A DNA stretch of 64,000 nt from DATCYX01 sp963714425 (GTDB lineage: Bacteria > Chloroflexota > Anaerolineae > Anaerolineales > UBA4823). The notes under the pieces were generated by a model. That model searched no databases. It was not told the DNA's origin and saw nothing but the letters and a program-made list of their open reading frames with translations. The stretch is taken from contig CAVQOI010000014.1 of the NCBI GenBank assembly GCA_963714425.1, positions 186,001-250,000 of the forward strand, read 5' to 3'. The translations under genes were made by a program, and so were the position numbers. This document shows positions 35,893 to 44,826 of the stretch, piece by piece; position 1 is the stretch's first letter; each line of letters begins with the position of its first letter.

Positions 35893-37026
35893 CTAAGATT
35901 TTGCTGCCGCCACAGCTTTTCGAGCTGCGTCTGCCAGCGTGTCTGCAGTGATCATATGCGCGTCTGATAATATCTTGCGGCCTTCCGCAGCATTGGTGCC
36001 GACCAGACGTGTAACCATTGGCACCTCGGTCTTAACCTCTTGCAAGGCTGTTAATATCCCTCGGGCTACCTCATCTCCTCGTGTAATACCTCCGAAGACG
36101 TTAAACAGGATGGCTTTGACGGATGGGTCAGCCAGGATAATCCGCATCGCTGCGGAAACTTTATCCGCGCTTGCACCGCCACCAATATCCAAGAAATTCG
36201 CTGGCTCTCCACCAAATAGCTTGATAATATCCATTGTGGTCATCGCCAGACCCGCGCCATTAACCATGCAGCCGATATCTCCATCAAGCTTGATGAAGGA
36301 TAGCCCGTACTTACGCGCTTCGATCTCGGAAGGAGCTTCCACATCCAGATCGCGCATCTCAGCCAGATCAGGGTGGCGGAAAAGCGCGTTATCGTCGAGC
36401 ACCATCTTGCCATCCAGCGCCAGCAAGCGATTGTCGCCTGTAATCACCAGAGGATTAATCTCCGCCAGCGTGGCATCGCAATCGATATATGCCATCCACA
36501 AGCCCAGGGCGATCTGGCTAAACTGCCTCCAATGCTCGCGGGGCAGGTCGATACCAGCAGAAATGTCGCGGGACTGGTAATCGCGCAATCCGAGTAGCGG
36601 ATCGATATGCACTCGAATAATTTTTTCCGGATCCGTACGTGCAACTTCTTCGATCTCCACGCCCCCTGCCGCAGAAGCCATCATCACAGGCTTACGCGCT
36701 GCCCGGTCATTCGTGATGCCCAGATAGATCTCTTTCTCAATGTTGGCAGCTTCGTCCACCAATACTTTGCGTACCGGAAGGCCTTTAATCTCCATCGCCA
36801 GGATCTGCGAGGCGAGCTCCTCGGCTTCGTCTGAGCTTTTTGCCAGCAGGATACCTCCTGCCTTGCCTCGCCCGCCAACCAGTACCTGCGATTTAATGAT
36901 TACGCGGCCACCTAACTCTTCGGCGATCTGTTCAGCCTCTTGTGCGGTAGCCGCTACTCTCCCTTTTGGAATAGGAATGCCATACTTAGCGAAGATTTGT
37001 TTGGATTGGTATTCATGAAGTTTCAT
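35893..37026 (-). CDS. sucC: Succinyl-CoA synthetase beta subunit
   Basis: 377 residues, slightly shorter than E. coli. ATP-grasp N-terminal region (MKLHEYQSKQIFAKYGIPIP, KSQVLVGGRGKAGGI), AEINPLVIT and the C-terminal NFLDIGGGASADKV and NVFGGITRGDEVA are intact. First gene of the sucCD pair. Mdh, citrate synthase and SucCD are all in the window, though not adjacent. Confidence 0.97.
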   Translation of the reverse strand: MKLHEYQSKQIFAKYGIPIPKGRVAATAQEAEQIAEELGGRVIIKSQVLVGGRGKAGGILLAKSSDEAEELASQILAMEIKGLPVRKVLVDEAANIEKEIYLGITNDRAARKPVMMASAAGGVEIEEVARTDPEKIIRVHIDPLLGLRDYQSRDISAGIDLPREHWRQFSQIALGLWMAYIDCDATLAEINPLVITGDNRLLALDGKMVLDDNALFRHPDLAEMRDLDVEAPSEIEARKYGLSFIKLDGDIGCMVNGAGLAMTTMDIIKLFGGEPANFLDIGGGASADKVSAAMRIILADPSVKAILFNVFGGITRGDEVARGILTALQEVKTEVPMVTRLVGTNAAEGRKILSDAHMITADTLADAARKAVAAAKS

Positions 37027-37123
37027 TCAGGGGATTCTCCCAGCCCACGACCATACGGTCAAAATGCGGATGGATTATACCATGGGGGTTTTTTCGATCT
37101 GAGTGACCTGCGTGCGTAGAATT

Positions 37124-38308
37124 TCATGGGCTAACGCCCAAGGAAGCGATTAATTCGTCTAACATTTCCAGGTCGGGTGTGTAGCTACTTGCCTCCCACT
37201 CATTCATGGCGACGTTCATATCCTCCAGATATATTTCGAAGCCATCATAAAACCCCTGATCGATTTCTATGCTATCTGCCGACGGGAGTTCGGGATGTGA
37301 CACGGGCAGAACAGACGCTATATAATACAACCCATCATCCGTAAGACCCTGATAAGTATAGAATAGATTGTCATTATTAATCGGGTAGACATCTTGCCCG
37401 TATTGCGTAAGATAGCGCACACCAGCGCCATTTTGGAAGTCAAAGTATTTGACCTGCACGTGCATGTACTGGGCTGCTGGCCAGATTGGGAGAAAAGGCA
37501 TATCATCGTTTGCGTCAGGAACGGTTTGTTCTGCCAGAATTCTACGCAAATCGCCGATGATCCGGCTGGCGCTCTCGTTTACGCTTGCATATTCGAGTAC
37601 CGGGTAAACAAAGATGCGCGCATCGTGGAAAGTATCGACAAGCTTATAACCGTCCAGATCAATCTGAACATACTCCGGATAGATATCAAAGTAGGCCGGC
37701 TCTTCACCATTTGACGCTGGGACAATTTCCCCCGTGATGCCAGCGGCGATCGAAGGGTCAAGATAAAAACTGACCCGATCGAAGGCGACATTGGCCTCTG
37801 GTGGACTGGTTTGGTCAGGGGGCGCAGTATCTTCGGTCAATGGTTCAATAATCTCGGGTGTCGGTGCCGCTGGCTCGTTTGGAGCAGGCGCTTCGGGTAT
37901 TTCTGTAACCGTTTCGACGATTGCTGTTTCCGAGATGGAATCGGGCAGTCCGGGTTCCTCCAAAACAGAAGCAGCCCGGTCGCGGAATATGAGCCACCCG
38001 CCTCCTAAGACGACAGCCCCTAAGCAGCAAAGTGTCAAGGCACCAAGGCCAATAATCAACGGCAGTGAAAGGCTCCTTTTTTGTGGTGGTTGCAGTGGAG
38101 GGATCGGCCTGGATACCGGTTGAGATTGCACAGGCTTGGGAGTGGTGTAATTATTGTATACCGGCGGCGGGACTTGTCCGGGTTGTTTCGGGGTTGGCTG
38201 TGATTCTGGGCTTGTAGGTGCGACAGGCTGCCCGCAAGACTCACAAAAACGGATGTTTGTGGCGAGGGGTGCACCACAGGATGTACAGAAACGTGGTTGG
38301 TCAGTCAT
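37124..38308 (-). CDS. Zinc-ribbon single-pass membrane protein, unknown C-terminal domain
   Basis: About 394 residues from the ATG at 38308 (AAGGTG 7 bases upstream; the GTG at 38317 is an alternative). CTSCGAPL and CESCGQP form an N-terminal zinc ribbon, a proline-rich linker follows, then one membrane helix (about 82-107). An acidic Pro/Glu-rich stalk leads to a roughly 200-residue C-terminal domain with no family I recognise. The upstream gene also begins with a zinc ribbon and ends 5 bases before this start. Confidence 0.8.
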   Translation of the reverse strand: MTDQPRFCTSCGAPLATNIRFCESCGQPVAPTSPESQPTPKQPGQVPPPVYNNYTTPKPVQSQPVSRPIPPLQPPQKRSLSLPLIIGLGALTLCCLGAVVLGGGWLIFRDRAASVLEEPGLPDSISETAIVETVTEIPEAPAPNEPAAPTPEIIEPLTEDTAPPDQTSPPEANVAFDRVSFYLDPSIAAGITGEIVPASNGEEPAYFDIYPEYVQIDLDGYKLVDTFHDARIFVYPVLEYASVNESASRIIGDLRRILAEQTVPDANDDMPFLPIWPAAQYMHVQVKYFDFQNGAGVRYLTQYGQDVYPINNDNLFYTYQGLTDDGLYYIASVLPVSHPELPSADSIEIDQGFYDGFEIYLEDMNVAMNEWEASSYTPDLEMLDELIASLGVSP

Positions 38309-38313
38309 AGTTT

Positions 38314-38958
38314 TCACCTTACGCGATTGCCAAGTACCTGCTTCAGCAGGTTTTTTGCGTCTTTTGGATTGGCCTGGTTGATCTCGAACGTGAATTTTCC
38401 AGAGCTGGTATCCAGGACGAGTTTATCTGTGGACTTGTCCTCATCGAATTCATGCTTGAAGCGTGCTGATTTGACCTGAGTGTGTAGCAGAGAGAAATTA
38501 TCCGTATGCTCTGCCAGGATTGAATCCACGGGCATCTGGTAGTATTTCTCCAGCATTGCATGGCTAGAGCCCCATACGGCAAACGTCCTGCCCAACCAGC
38601 CTTTGCCTTCTTCTTTGGCAGATTGAGACGCTTTTAGCGCTTCCTCCTTCAGCATCTGGCTGGTCACATATGCAAAGACGATCCGCCCAGGTGTGATCAC
38701 CAGGTTGAATGTCTCCACCCCGAACAGGCCTTTGCGTCGTTGCGCGTAGGGGATCACTCCGAGGATCGTCTCTCCAGGGGCGCTTACTCGGTCGGGAGGT
38801 AATGGCTCTGAGGTGCGCGGTGGACTTGGAGGTGGTTGGTACTGGATTGGTGCATTTTCTTCAGTTTGTCTGACTTGATGCCCGCACTGCCCACAGAAGC
38901 GCGCCCCCGGGGTGAGCGCGGATCCGCACATCCCGCAATAGCGCGGTGATGGATTCAT
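38314..38958 (-). CDS. Zinc-ribbon protein of unknown function
   Basis: 214 residues. N-terminal zinc ribbon (CGMCGSAL, CGQCGHQ), a Pro-rich linker, then a soluble PH-like region of about 150 residues (ETFNLVITPGRIVFAYV, LVLDTSSGKFTFEI) without membrane helices. GGAGGGG lies before the ATG. It is co-transcribed with the next zinc-ribbon protein. A CRP-like palindrome lies about 75 bases upstream. Confidence 0.8.
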   Translation of the reverse strand: MNPSPRYCGMCGSALTPGARFCGQCGHQVRQTEENAPIQYQPPPSPPRTSEPLPPDRVSAPGETILGVIPYAQRRKGLFGVETFNLVITPGRIVFAYVTSQMLKEEALKASQSAKEEGKGWLGRTFAVWGSSHAMLEKYYQMPVDSILAEHTDNFSLLHTQVKSARFKHEFDEDKSTDKLVLDTSSGKFTFEINQANPKDAKNLLKQVLGNRVR

Positions 38959-39031
38959 TATCCCCTCCCAAATGATTTAAGCATACCTGGTACGCTCCAA
39001 TTCAGGATAGTAGACAACAAGAATTATCACA

Positions 39032-39047
39032 AGTGATGTGTGTCACA
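39032..39047. promoter_or_regulatory. CRP/FNR-like palindrome
   Basis: AGTGATGTGTGTCACA matches TGTGA-N6-TCACA at 9 of 10 conserved positions. It lies about 75-90 bases upstream of the zinc-ribbon gene at 38958. Regulator unknown. Confidence 0.45.
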
Positions 39048-39120
39048 TCTTAATCATCCACATAACCTGATTCCGGTGATTATCCCCGCCTTCCCCTCTG
39101 ATAAACATGTCGAGTTGGTC

Positions 39121-39189
39121 TGTTCCAGTTGCGACGCTTCTGGAACACGCTTGTATCGGTAATCCCCCCTTCCCTTAGGAGGGGGGATT
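39121..39189. repeat. Two hairpins downstream of the acetyltransferase gene
   Basis: TGTTCCAG (39121-39128) pairs with CTGGAACA (39140-39147). AATCCCCCC (39161-39169) pairs with GGGGGGATT (39181-39189). Neither is followed by a T-run on the minus strand. Probably mRNA 3'-end structures. Confidence 0.45.
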
Positions 39190-39201
39190 GCGTGGATTGG
39201 G

Positions 39202-40335
39202 CTATAGTATCAAACGATATTCCCGGTACCTACGGTAGACGTGTGCCCCCAGACGCGTGGCAAGCTTGTTTGTTTGTGGATTGCGAGCATTTGTGAGGGA
39301 AGCATCCACCCAGGTGTACCCGCGGGCGATCATCTGCTTTCCCATCTCGAGGAACATGATCGCTTCCAGTCCGTGTCCCCAGTAGTCAGGGTCGATTGCC
39401 AATATCTTAAAGCTTGCGCTGGTGATCCTGCGTTTTGCGCTGAGGAAACGAACATAATCCCAGGGATAGCGCAGCCCATTTGCGTGACGCAGAGCGTCCA
39501 TGATATTGGGCAATCCGAGTGCGAATCCCACGGCAATTCCGCCTACCTCGGCAATGAATACCAGCTCCGGGTCGAGGATAGGCCTCAAACCTTCCGCCTG
39601 GGCACGGAACTCTACCAGCTCGACAGGCGAGAACTCTGGCAGTACAGCTAGTGACTTGTTATATACTGCATGCAAGCGCTCAATCTCCCGATCCCATTCG
39701 TTCAAGCGCGGGGAATAGATCGTTGCGCTATGCCGCCGGCGTGCTCGCTGAGCAATGCGGTGAACTGTTTCAGGGGCGTTGGACACGTCATTTTCGATCT
39801 GGGAGAACTCGTAGCGGTATGCCAGTCCTTCTTGGAACCATTCAAATCCATATTGCTCGGCGTACTCAGCGTAACAGGGTGGGTTGTGTCCCATCATGAT
39901 ACAGGGTGGGTACTCATAGCCTTCGACAAGGAAGCCGGGAGTGTCGCTGCTGCTGAAGCTGTAAGGGCCGATGAGCTCTTTCATGCCTTGGTCGTGCGAC
40001 CAGCTGCAGGCATGGTCCCACAGCGCACTGGCGGCCTCATAATCGCCAGGCATCACCTCGAAGAATCCAAAAAGTCCTGCGTACATGCCTTTGTACTGGT
40101 TGCGTGAGTGGTCGATGGCAGTCCCAATCGTACCAACGACCTGACCAGCACGCTTTGCAAGCCAAAAATCCCCCTCACCATAGGTGAAGAAGGCAACCTG
40201 CTTGTTCAGGTAAGCTTTATGCTGGGGCCACAAGTGCGGCACCCAATTGGGGTCATTCCGGTAAACGCGCCAGGCGAAGTTGTAGAAATCGCTTTGGTCT
40301 GATATCTTTCGGACAGGTTGAATGGAAATGGACAC
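39202..40335 (-). CDS. GNAT-fold N-acetyltransferase-like protein
   Basis: 377 residues from a GTG at 40335, 16 bases after the NHL protein stop. The C-terminal half has a GNAT-like core (ELVFIAEVGGIAVGFALGLPN, ILAIDPDYWGHGLEAIMFLEMG) and the N-terminal half a related motif (GEGDFWLAKRAGQVVGTIGTAID), possibly a tandem GNAT. Acceptor unknown. Same strand and probably same transcript as the large Agl23-like/NHL protein. Confidence 0.8.
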   Translation of the reverse strand: MSISIQPVRKISDQSDFYNFAWRVYRNDPNWVPHLWPQHKAYLNKQVAFFTYGEGDFWLAKRAGQVVGTIGTAIDHSRNQYKGMYAGLFGFFEVMPGDYEAASALWDHACSWSHDQGMKELIGPYSFSSSDTPGFLVEGYEYPPCIMMGHNPPCYAEYAEQYGFEWFQEGLAYRYEFSQIENDVSNAPETVHRIAQRARRRHSATIYSPRLNEWDREIERLHAVYNKSLAVLPEFSPVELVEFRAQAEGLRPILDPELVFIAEVGGIAVGFALGLPNIMDALRHANGLRYPWDYVRFLSAKRRITSASFKILAIDPDYWGHGLEAIMFLEMGKQMIARGYTWVDASLTNARNPQTNKLATRLGAHVYRRYREYRLIL

Positions 40336-40351
40336 GCTTTAACGAAAAATG

Positions 40352-41026
40352 TCATGGCTGAGGCAGGGTGAAGTGCATGACTCTCCCATTGTTCGTGTCG
40401 CTCACCCACACACCGCCATCGGAATCGGCTGCTACTGCAGAGGGGAGGTCGAAGCCATCTGCCTCGCTGCCAAAATCTCCCCAATAGCGCACAAACTCGC
40501 CCTGGGTGGTGAACTGCAGGATGCGGTAGCTCTCGGGATCGGCGACAAACAGATGACCGCGGGTATCCACGGCAATATACGGCTTGTTATCTAGCGACTG
40601 CCCGTACCAGCCGACGATGTCCCAACTCTGCACGGGGATATATTCGCCTTGCCCGCTGGGTGAGAAGACCTGGATGCGTTGGTTCCAGGTGTCTCCCACA
40701 AATACCTGCCCGGTGCTATCAACTGCCAGGCCGATTGGTTCGTCAAACTGTCCTAGATCTAAGCCTGTGCTACCGAATTTGGTCAGGTAATTTCCGTCTG
40801 AGTCGAAAACAACCACACGCTTGTTGCCCGTGTCGGTGACAAATATATGACCTTGAGCATTGACTGCCACGGCGCGTGGCCCGTAAAAGCCGAAGGGATC
40901 ATCAGTCTGGCTGATGCCGAAGCCCCAGGCAGTGACGAACTCACCTCTGGGGTGAACTTTTGAACGCGGTGATTCCAGGTATCGGCTACGTAGACGGCGC
41001 CATCTGGCCCCACGGCGATGCCCCAT
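40352..41026 (-). pseudogene. NHL-repeat C-terminal part of the Agl23-like protein, split by a frameshift
   Basis: This frame encodes the last four NHL blades (FYGPRAVAVNAQGHIFVTD, FDEPIGLAVDSTGQVFVGD, PYIAVDTRGHLFVADPE, LPSAVAADSDGGVWVSD). The first two blades are in the other frame at the end of 40783-43830. Adding one C to the CCCC run (plus-strand 40949-40952) joins them as ...KFTPRGEFVTAWG... and gives 1159 residues with a complete six-bladed propeller. The first 26 codons of this frame are shadow sequence. Error or true mutation cannot be told from sequence alone. Confidence 0.8.
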
Positions 41027-43830
41027 GGCTCGTTAAAGTCGCCTCCTGGAGCAACCTCACTTTCCGTGCTGGCAGCGAAGCTGCCCCATACGTGAAGCAA
41101 TGATCCATCTGCTGCCAAGTGCTGGATGCGATTGTTCTCGGTATCTGCGACGTACAGGCTGCCATCTCGAGCTACAGCGATTCCACGTGGTCGCTTGAAC
41201 TGACCCGGCTCGCTGCCTGTTGTGCCGACGATCTTGTCAGCGCTGAGCTGTATGCCTTTACCTTCATACGGGTCAGCAACTACCACCGCTTCGGCTGGTG
41301 CAGCGCCGTAGTTCCATAAGCTGGCGATCACATCCTTGCGGATGTACAAACGGAACTTGTGTGATGGCTGCCAGTTGGGCAAGGACAAATCTTGATTAAT
41401 CAACTGGCTGAACAATGTGAAATCCCTGTCCCACCACACATCAAAGATCGCCTGGCGCATCATCGGATCGGTGAAGGCATCATAAACACGTTGCCAGGTC
41501 AAACCAAAGTACTCCTGGTTTGGCCACCAGATGCGGGTGTACTCGAAAGCATGATATGCCTGTCCGACAACCGGCTCGATCTTCCCGTAATTGGCATCTC
41601 CCACCAGAATAGCGACCGCGTCGCGTTGCGCACGGGTCGGGTTGGCGGCAAATTGATCCTTGTTGGAAAAATTGCGCAGGTACCACCAGTAGGGATAGGT
41701 GGTTTCGTTATCGTACGCTACGCGCAACGCCAACCCATTAGTGGTGCGCATGGATATCTCTTCGATTTGCTCCAGGGCATCCTTAGGACCGCGTGCCATG
41801 TGGGCGTAAACCAGGTATTCGGTGGCGTTGTCGTAATTGATGTAGGCAGCCCGGATGGCAGCACGGGCGGTGACCAATCCCAGCAGGCAAGCAAAAGTCA
41901 GCCCGGCTATCCGTTGCACCTGACCTGCAGACCATTCTTTCAACCACAGTGATAGGGCAACCCCACTTCCGATAGCGGTGAACAAGGAGATCAGGAATGT
42001 GCTGGTGGCCTGGAGTTGGGTAAGCTCTTTACCCTGGAAGGGAGGGTTCGCACCCAGCCACGAACCAAACGCAGCTAGCAGGCTGGTGAAAAATACCGGC
42101 AACACCACCACAACCAGCACACCACGCTGGCGCAGGAAAAGTTGCCAGTCGACAGCATCGATCAGGTTGCCCAGGTAAAGACCTGCGGTCAGGATCATCG
42201 GCAAGGCGATGTGCACTGTCAGCCAGGGCATCTTCTCGCCAGCAATACTGTATGCAAGCAGGCTGCTAAAGCTCCAAAAGAGCAGCAGTGCTAAAGTTGG
42301 TGGTTCATCGATCTCAGGAATATGGATTGCAGGTTCGAATTTTGAAGCTAGTTGATTGATTGGTTGGGATTCCTCATCCAAATGACCACCGGATGAGACA
42401 TCAGCCATACCACTCTCTTCTCCTACTTCTCGTTTCTCCTCTGACAACCCCTCACTCTTTCTCTTTCTAAACGCAAAAAACAGCGCTGCCAGCGTGCCCA
42501 GAGCGGGTAGGAATTCGTATATAGGAACCTGGAGAAATCCATAATAGTACCAGGGCTGGCTGCCACGATTGACTCCCTGTTGTTCCAGCCAATATCCTAG
42601 CGAGCCCACTAACCCTGTTAGGAAGCCAGGCACATTGGAAAAGATGCTGGTATAAAACACCGTAAATATTGCGTAGAAGAGACCGGCGTTCAGTAACCAG
42701 CTGCGCCAGTTCCAAATCAAGCCTGCGGCGACCCCAATCGCGACGAACAGGGAAACAGAGATCCAGTTAAACAAAATCGATTGCGGGTTGGTGTATTCGA
42801 TTGGGTTGTAGCCAAGAAGTTTGACCGGGAATGGTGAAAGCATGGGCAGAACCAAACTCCCCAGGATGATTAATTGCCCGAAAGCACGTTCTTGTCGCAG
42901 GGCTTGCCACGAGTAGCCTCGCAGGACGAAGTAACCGGCAGCCAGCATAGCCAGCGAAGTCAGCACAATAATCCCGACAGGCAGCACAGCAAAGAGAGGT
43001 TGAGAAGCTGAAAGTGCACTCGTTGCGGCAGCTCCATCCTCGCCAGGAATCGCTGGTTCAACGGTCTCCGCTCCAGCGGGTGCTGCAGCTTCACGATTGG
43101 CATAGAGTAGCCCGCTGCCTAACCCTAGCACCAGCAAAACAACCATTATTGCCAGGATGAAGTACCTGCGCCAAGACGGTTTAAGCCAGGTACGCTGCAT
43201 CAGGCGGTAAATGAGGTAGATGGCTAAGAATAAAAGCGCCTGAGCTGTATATATAAAGGCTGTTTCCTTAGTCGTGAAATGCAGAGCCGTGGCAACAGTG
43301 AGCCAGATCAGGTAGCGGTTCTCACCTGTTTCAAGATGGCGTAACATCGCCCAGATTGTCACCACGCCGAAAAGCCCTACGAAGGCCTCATTGCGCACAT
43401 ACCTGCCATAATAGAGCATATAGGGGGAGATCAACATCAGAGCTGCGGCAACCAAAGCACCGGATCGCCCAAGGAAGCGGCGGAAATACCACACAAAGAA
43501 TACTGTTGCGACACTAAACAGGGCAGCTGGGATACGGGCCGAGAAATCGCTATCACCGAACAAAAAGTAGGAAAATGCTACCAGGTGGAATTGGAGCGGT
43601 CCGTGTGTAACGGGGTCATGGGAATAGCCGTTGCCCTGTTCGTATAGCCATGAGAAATAGACGTGCGAAGTTTCATCGTGGCTCATCACCCTGGATCCCA
43701 GGTCGTAGAAACGGCTCACGAGCGCCAGCACCACAATGATGCCGAATATCAAGGTCTCCCAGTTTAGGGTTATCAGTGAAAAAACGGGTTTGTCGTACCA
43801 GGATTTGCGATTTTCAATGCTATTTTGCAT
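40783..43830 (-). CDS. Agl23-like (TIGR03663-type) membrane protein, N-terminal part
   Basis: 1015 residues as read, the last 35 or so out of frame after the indel. The N-terminal 650 residues are a multi-helix membrane protein with MSHDETSHVYFSW after the first helix, the acidic motif seen in GT39/oligosaccharyl-transferase-like proteins and Agl23 (TIGR03663). An extracytoplasmic domain and the first two NHL blades (KRPRGIAVARDGSLYVADTE, NEPWGIAVGPDGAVYVADTW) follow. Probably handles polyprenyl-linked glycans at the outer face of the membrane. The donor and acceptor are unknown. Confidence 0.82.
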   Translation of the reverse strand: MQNSIENRKSWYDKPVFSLITLNWETLIFGIIVVLALVSRFYDLGSRVMSHDETSHVYFSWLYEQGNGYSHDPVTHGPLQFHLVAFSYFLFGDSDFSARIPAALFSVATVFFVWYFRRFLGRSGALVAAALMLISPYMLYYGRYVRNEAFVGLFGVVTIWAMLRHLETGENRYLIWLTVATALHFTTKETAFIYTAQALLFLAIYLIYRLMQRTWLKPSWRRYFILAIMVVLLVLGLGSGLLYANREAAAPAGAETVEPAIPGEDGAAATSALSASQPLFAVLPVGIIVLTSLAMLAAGYFVLRGYSWQALRQERAFGQLIILGSLVLPMLSPFPVKLLGYNPIEYTNPQSILFNWISVSLFVAIGVAAGLIWNWRSWLLNAGLFYAIFTVFYTSIFSNVPGFLTGLVGSLGYWLEQQGVNRGSQPWYYYGFLQVPIYEFLPALGTLAALFFAFRKRKSEGLSEEKREVGEESGMADVSSGGHLDEESQPINQLASKFEPAIHIPEIDEPPTLALLLFWSFSSLLAYSIAGEKMPWLTVHIALPMILTAGLYLGNLIDAVDWQLFLRQRGVLVVVVLPVFFTSLLAAFGSWLGANPPFQGKELTQLQATSTFLISLFTAIGSGVALSLWLKEWSAGQVQRIAGLTFACLLGLVTARAAIRAAYINYDNATEYLVYAHMARGPKDALEQIEEISMRTTNGLALRVAYDNETTYPYWWYLRNFSNKDQFAANPTRAQRDAVAILVGDANYGKIEPVVGQAYHAFEYTRIWWPNQEYFGLTWQRVYDAFTDPMMRQAIFDVWWDRDFTLFSQLINQDLSLPNWQPSHKFRLYIRKDVIASLWNYGAAPAEAVVVADPYEGKGIQLSADKIVGTTGSEPGQFKRPRGIAVARDGSLYVADTENNRIQHLAADGSLLHVWGSFAASTESEVAPGGDFNEPWGIAVGPDGAVYVADTWNHRVQKFTPEVSSSLPGASASARLMIPSAFTGHAPWQSMLKVIYLSPTRATSVWLFSTQTEIT

Positions 43831-44024
43831 GGATACAAATTCCGTCGAAAAGCATATGATCTCTTAGATCTCTAAGCCTTGTTCTGGCTATGGGCCACTC
43901 GCTGTACATTTTAACAGATTACTTTCCATTTCTTCTTGGAAAGCATAACGGTGTCGCACTGCAGTGAAAGTGTTCATGGTCCCGAAATAGTATTAATACC
44001 GCCGATAAAGATGTGATTGGTTTT

Positions 44025-44738
44025 CTATTTCCCCTTGCGAAGTCCTTGTATCTCTTTTGGAGTCAGGTGTCGCCATTGGCGTGGCTTTAACGATCCCAAT
44101 TCCAAGCTCCCGATACGATCTCGAATAATTCGCACCACGGGAAGACCCAGCGCTGAACCGATATCACGGATCTGGCGTTTGCGCCCTTCGTGCATCACGA
44201 TACGCAGCCAGGCGCCTTTCCCCGACGTTTTAATGAAAAAAACTTTGGCGGGTGCCGAACGAAACCCGTCCTCCAAAACTACTCCGCGGCGCCAGGTTTC
44301 CAGCTGACTTTCGTCTGGTCGGCGTGCAACAAGCACACGATATTCTTTTTCGTGCCCATATCGCGGATGGGTGATCCTGTTGGCCAGCTCGCCATCGTTA
44401 GTAAGCAGGATCAGCCCCTCGCTATCGAAATCTAATCTTCCAACCGGGTAGATACGCTCAGGCACTTCTACGAGATCGCGGACCGTTTGCCGAGAATCTG
44501 GTGACGCAACAGTTGTGAGCACACCTCGAGGCTTATACAATACAATGTATACTAGATCCTGTGGAGTGTTTAGCGGTCGTCCATCTACAAGGATGCGATC
44601 TCGCAGAGCGTCTGCTTTCGTACCCAGTATTGCCGTCTTCCCATTAACCGTTACGCGGCCTGCGGCGATAAATTCCTCGCAATGCCGTCGGGATCCTAGA
44701 CCGGCTTGTGACATAAGTTTTTGAAGACGTTCTTCCAT
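44025..44738 (-). CDS. RluB/RsuA-family pseudouridine synthase
   Basis: 237 residues. An N-terminal S4 RNA-binding domain (ERLQKLMSQAGLGSRRHCEE) precedes the catalytic domain with GRLDFDSEGLILLTNDG, whose Asp is the nucleophile, and KEYRVLV. It isomerises uridine in rRNA; whether the site is 23S (RluB/E/F) or 16S (RsuA) is not clear. 43831-44024 upstream shows no gene. Confidence 0.92.
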   Translation of the reverse strand: MEERLQKLMSQAGLGSRRHCEEFIAAGRVTVNGKTAILGTKADALRDRILVDGRPLNTPQDLVYIVLYKPRGVLTTVASPDSRQTVRDLVEVPERIYPVGRLDFDSEGLILLTNDGELANRITHPRYGHEKEYRVLVARRPDESQLETWRRGVVLEDGFRSAPAKVFFIKTSGKGAWLRIVMHEGRKRQIRDIGSALGLPVVRIIRDRIGSLELGSLKPRQWRHLTPKEIQGLRKGK

Positions 44739-44826
44739 AACAGTAATTTTATTATAATTCAGAGAGAAAAGAATGATGGATATGTATTAGGATGGAACCC
44801 AGCCATGTGTTGAAAGGAGTGATACA

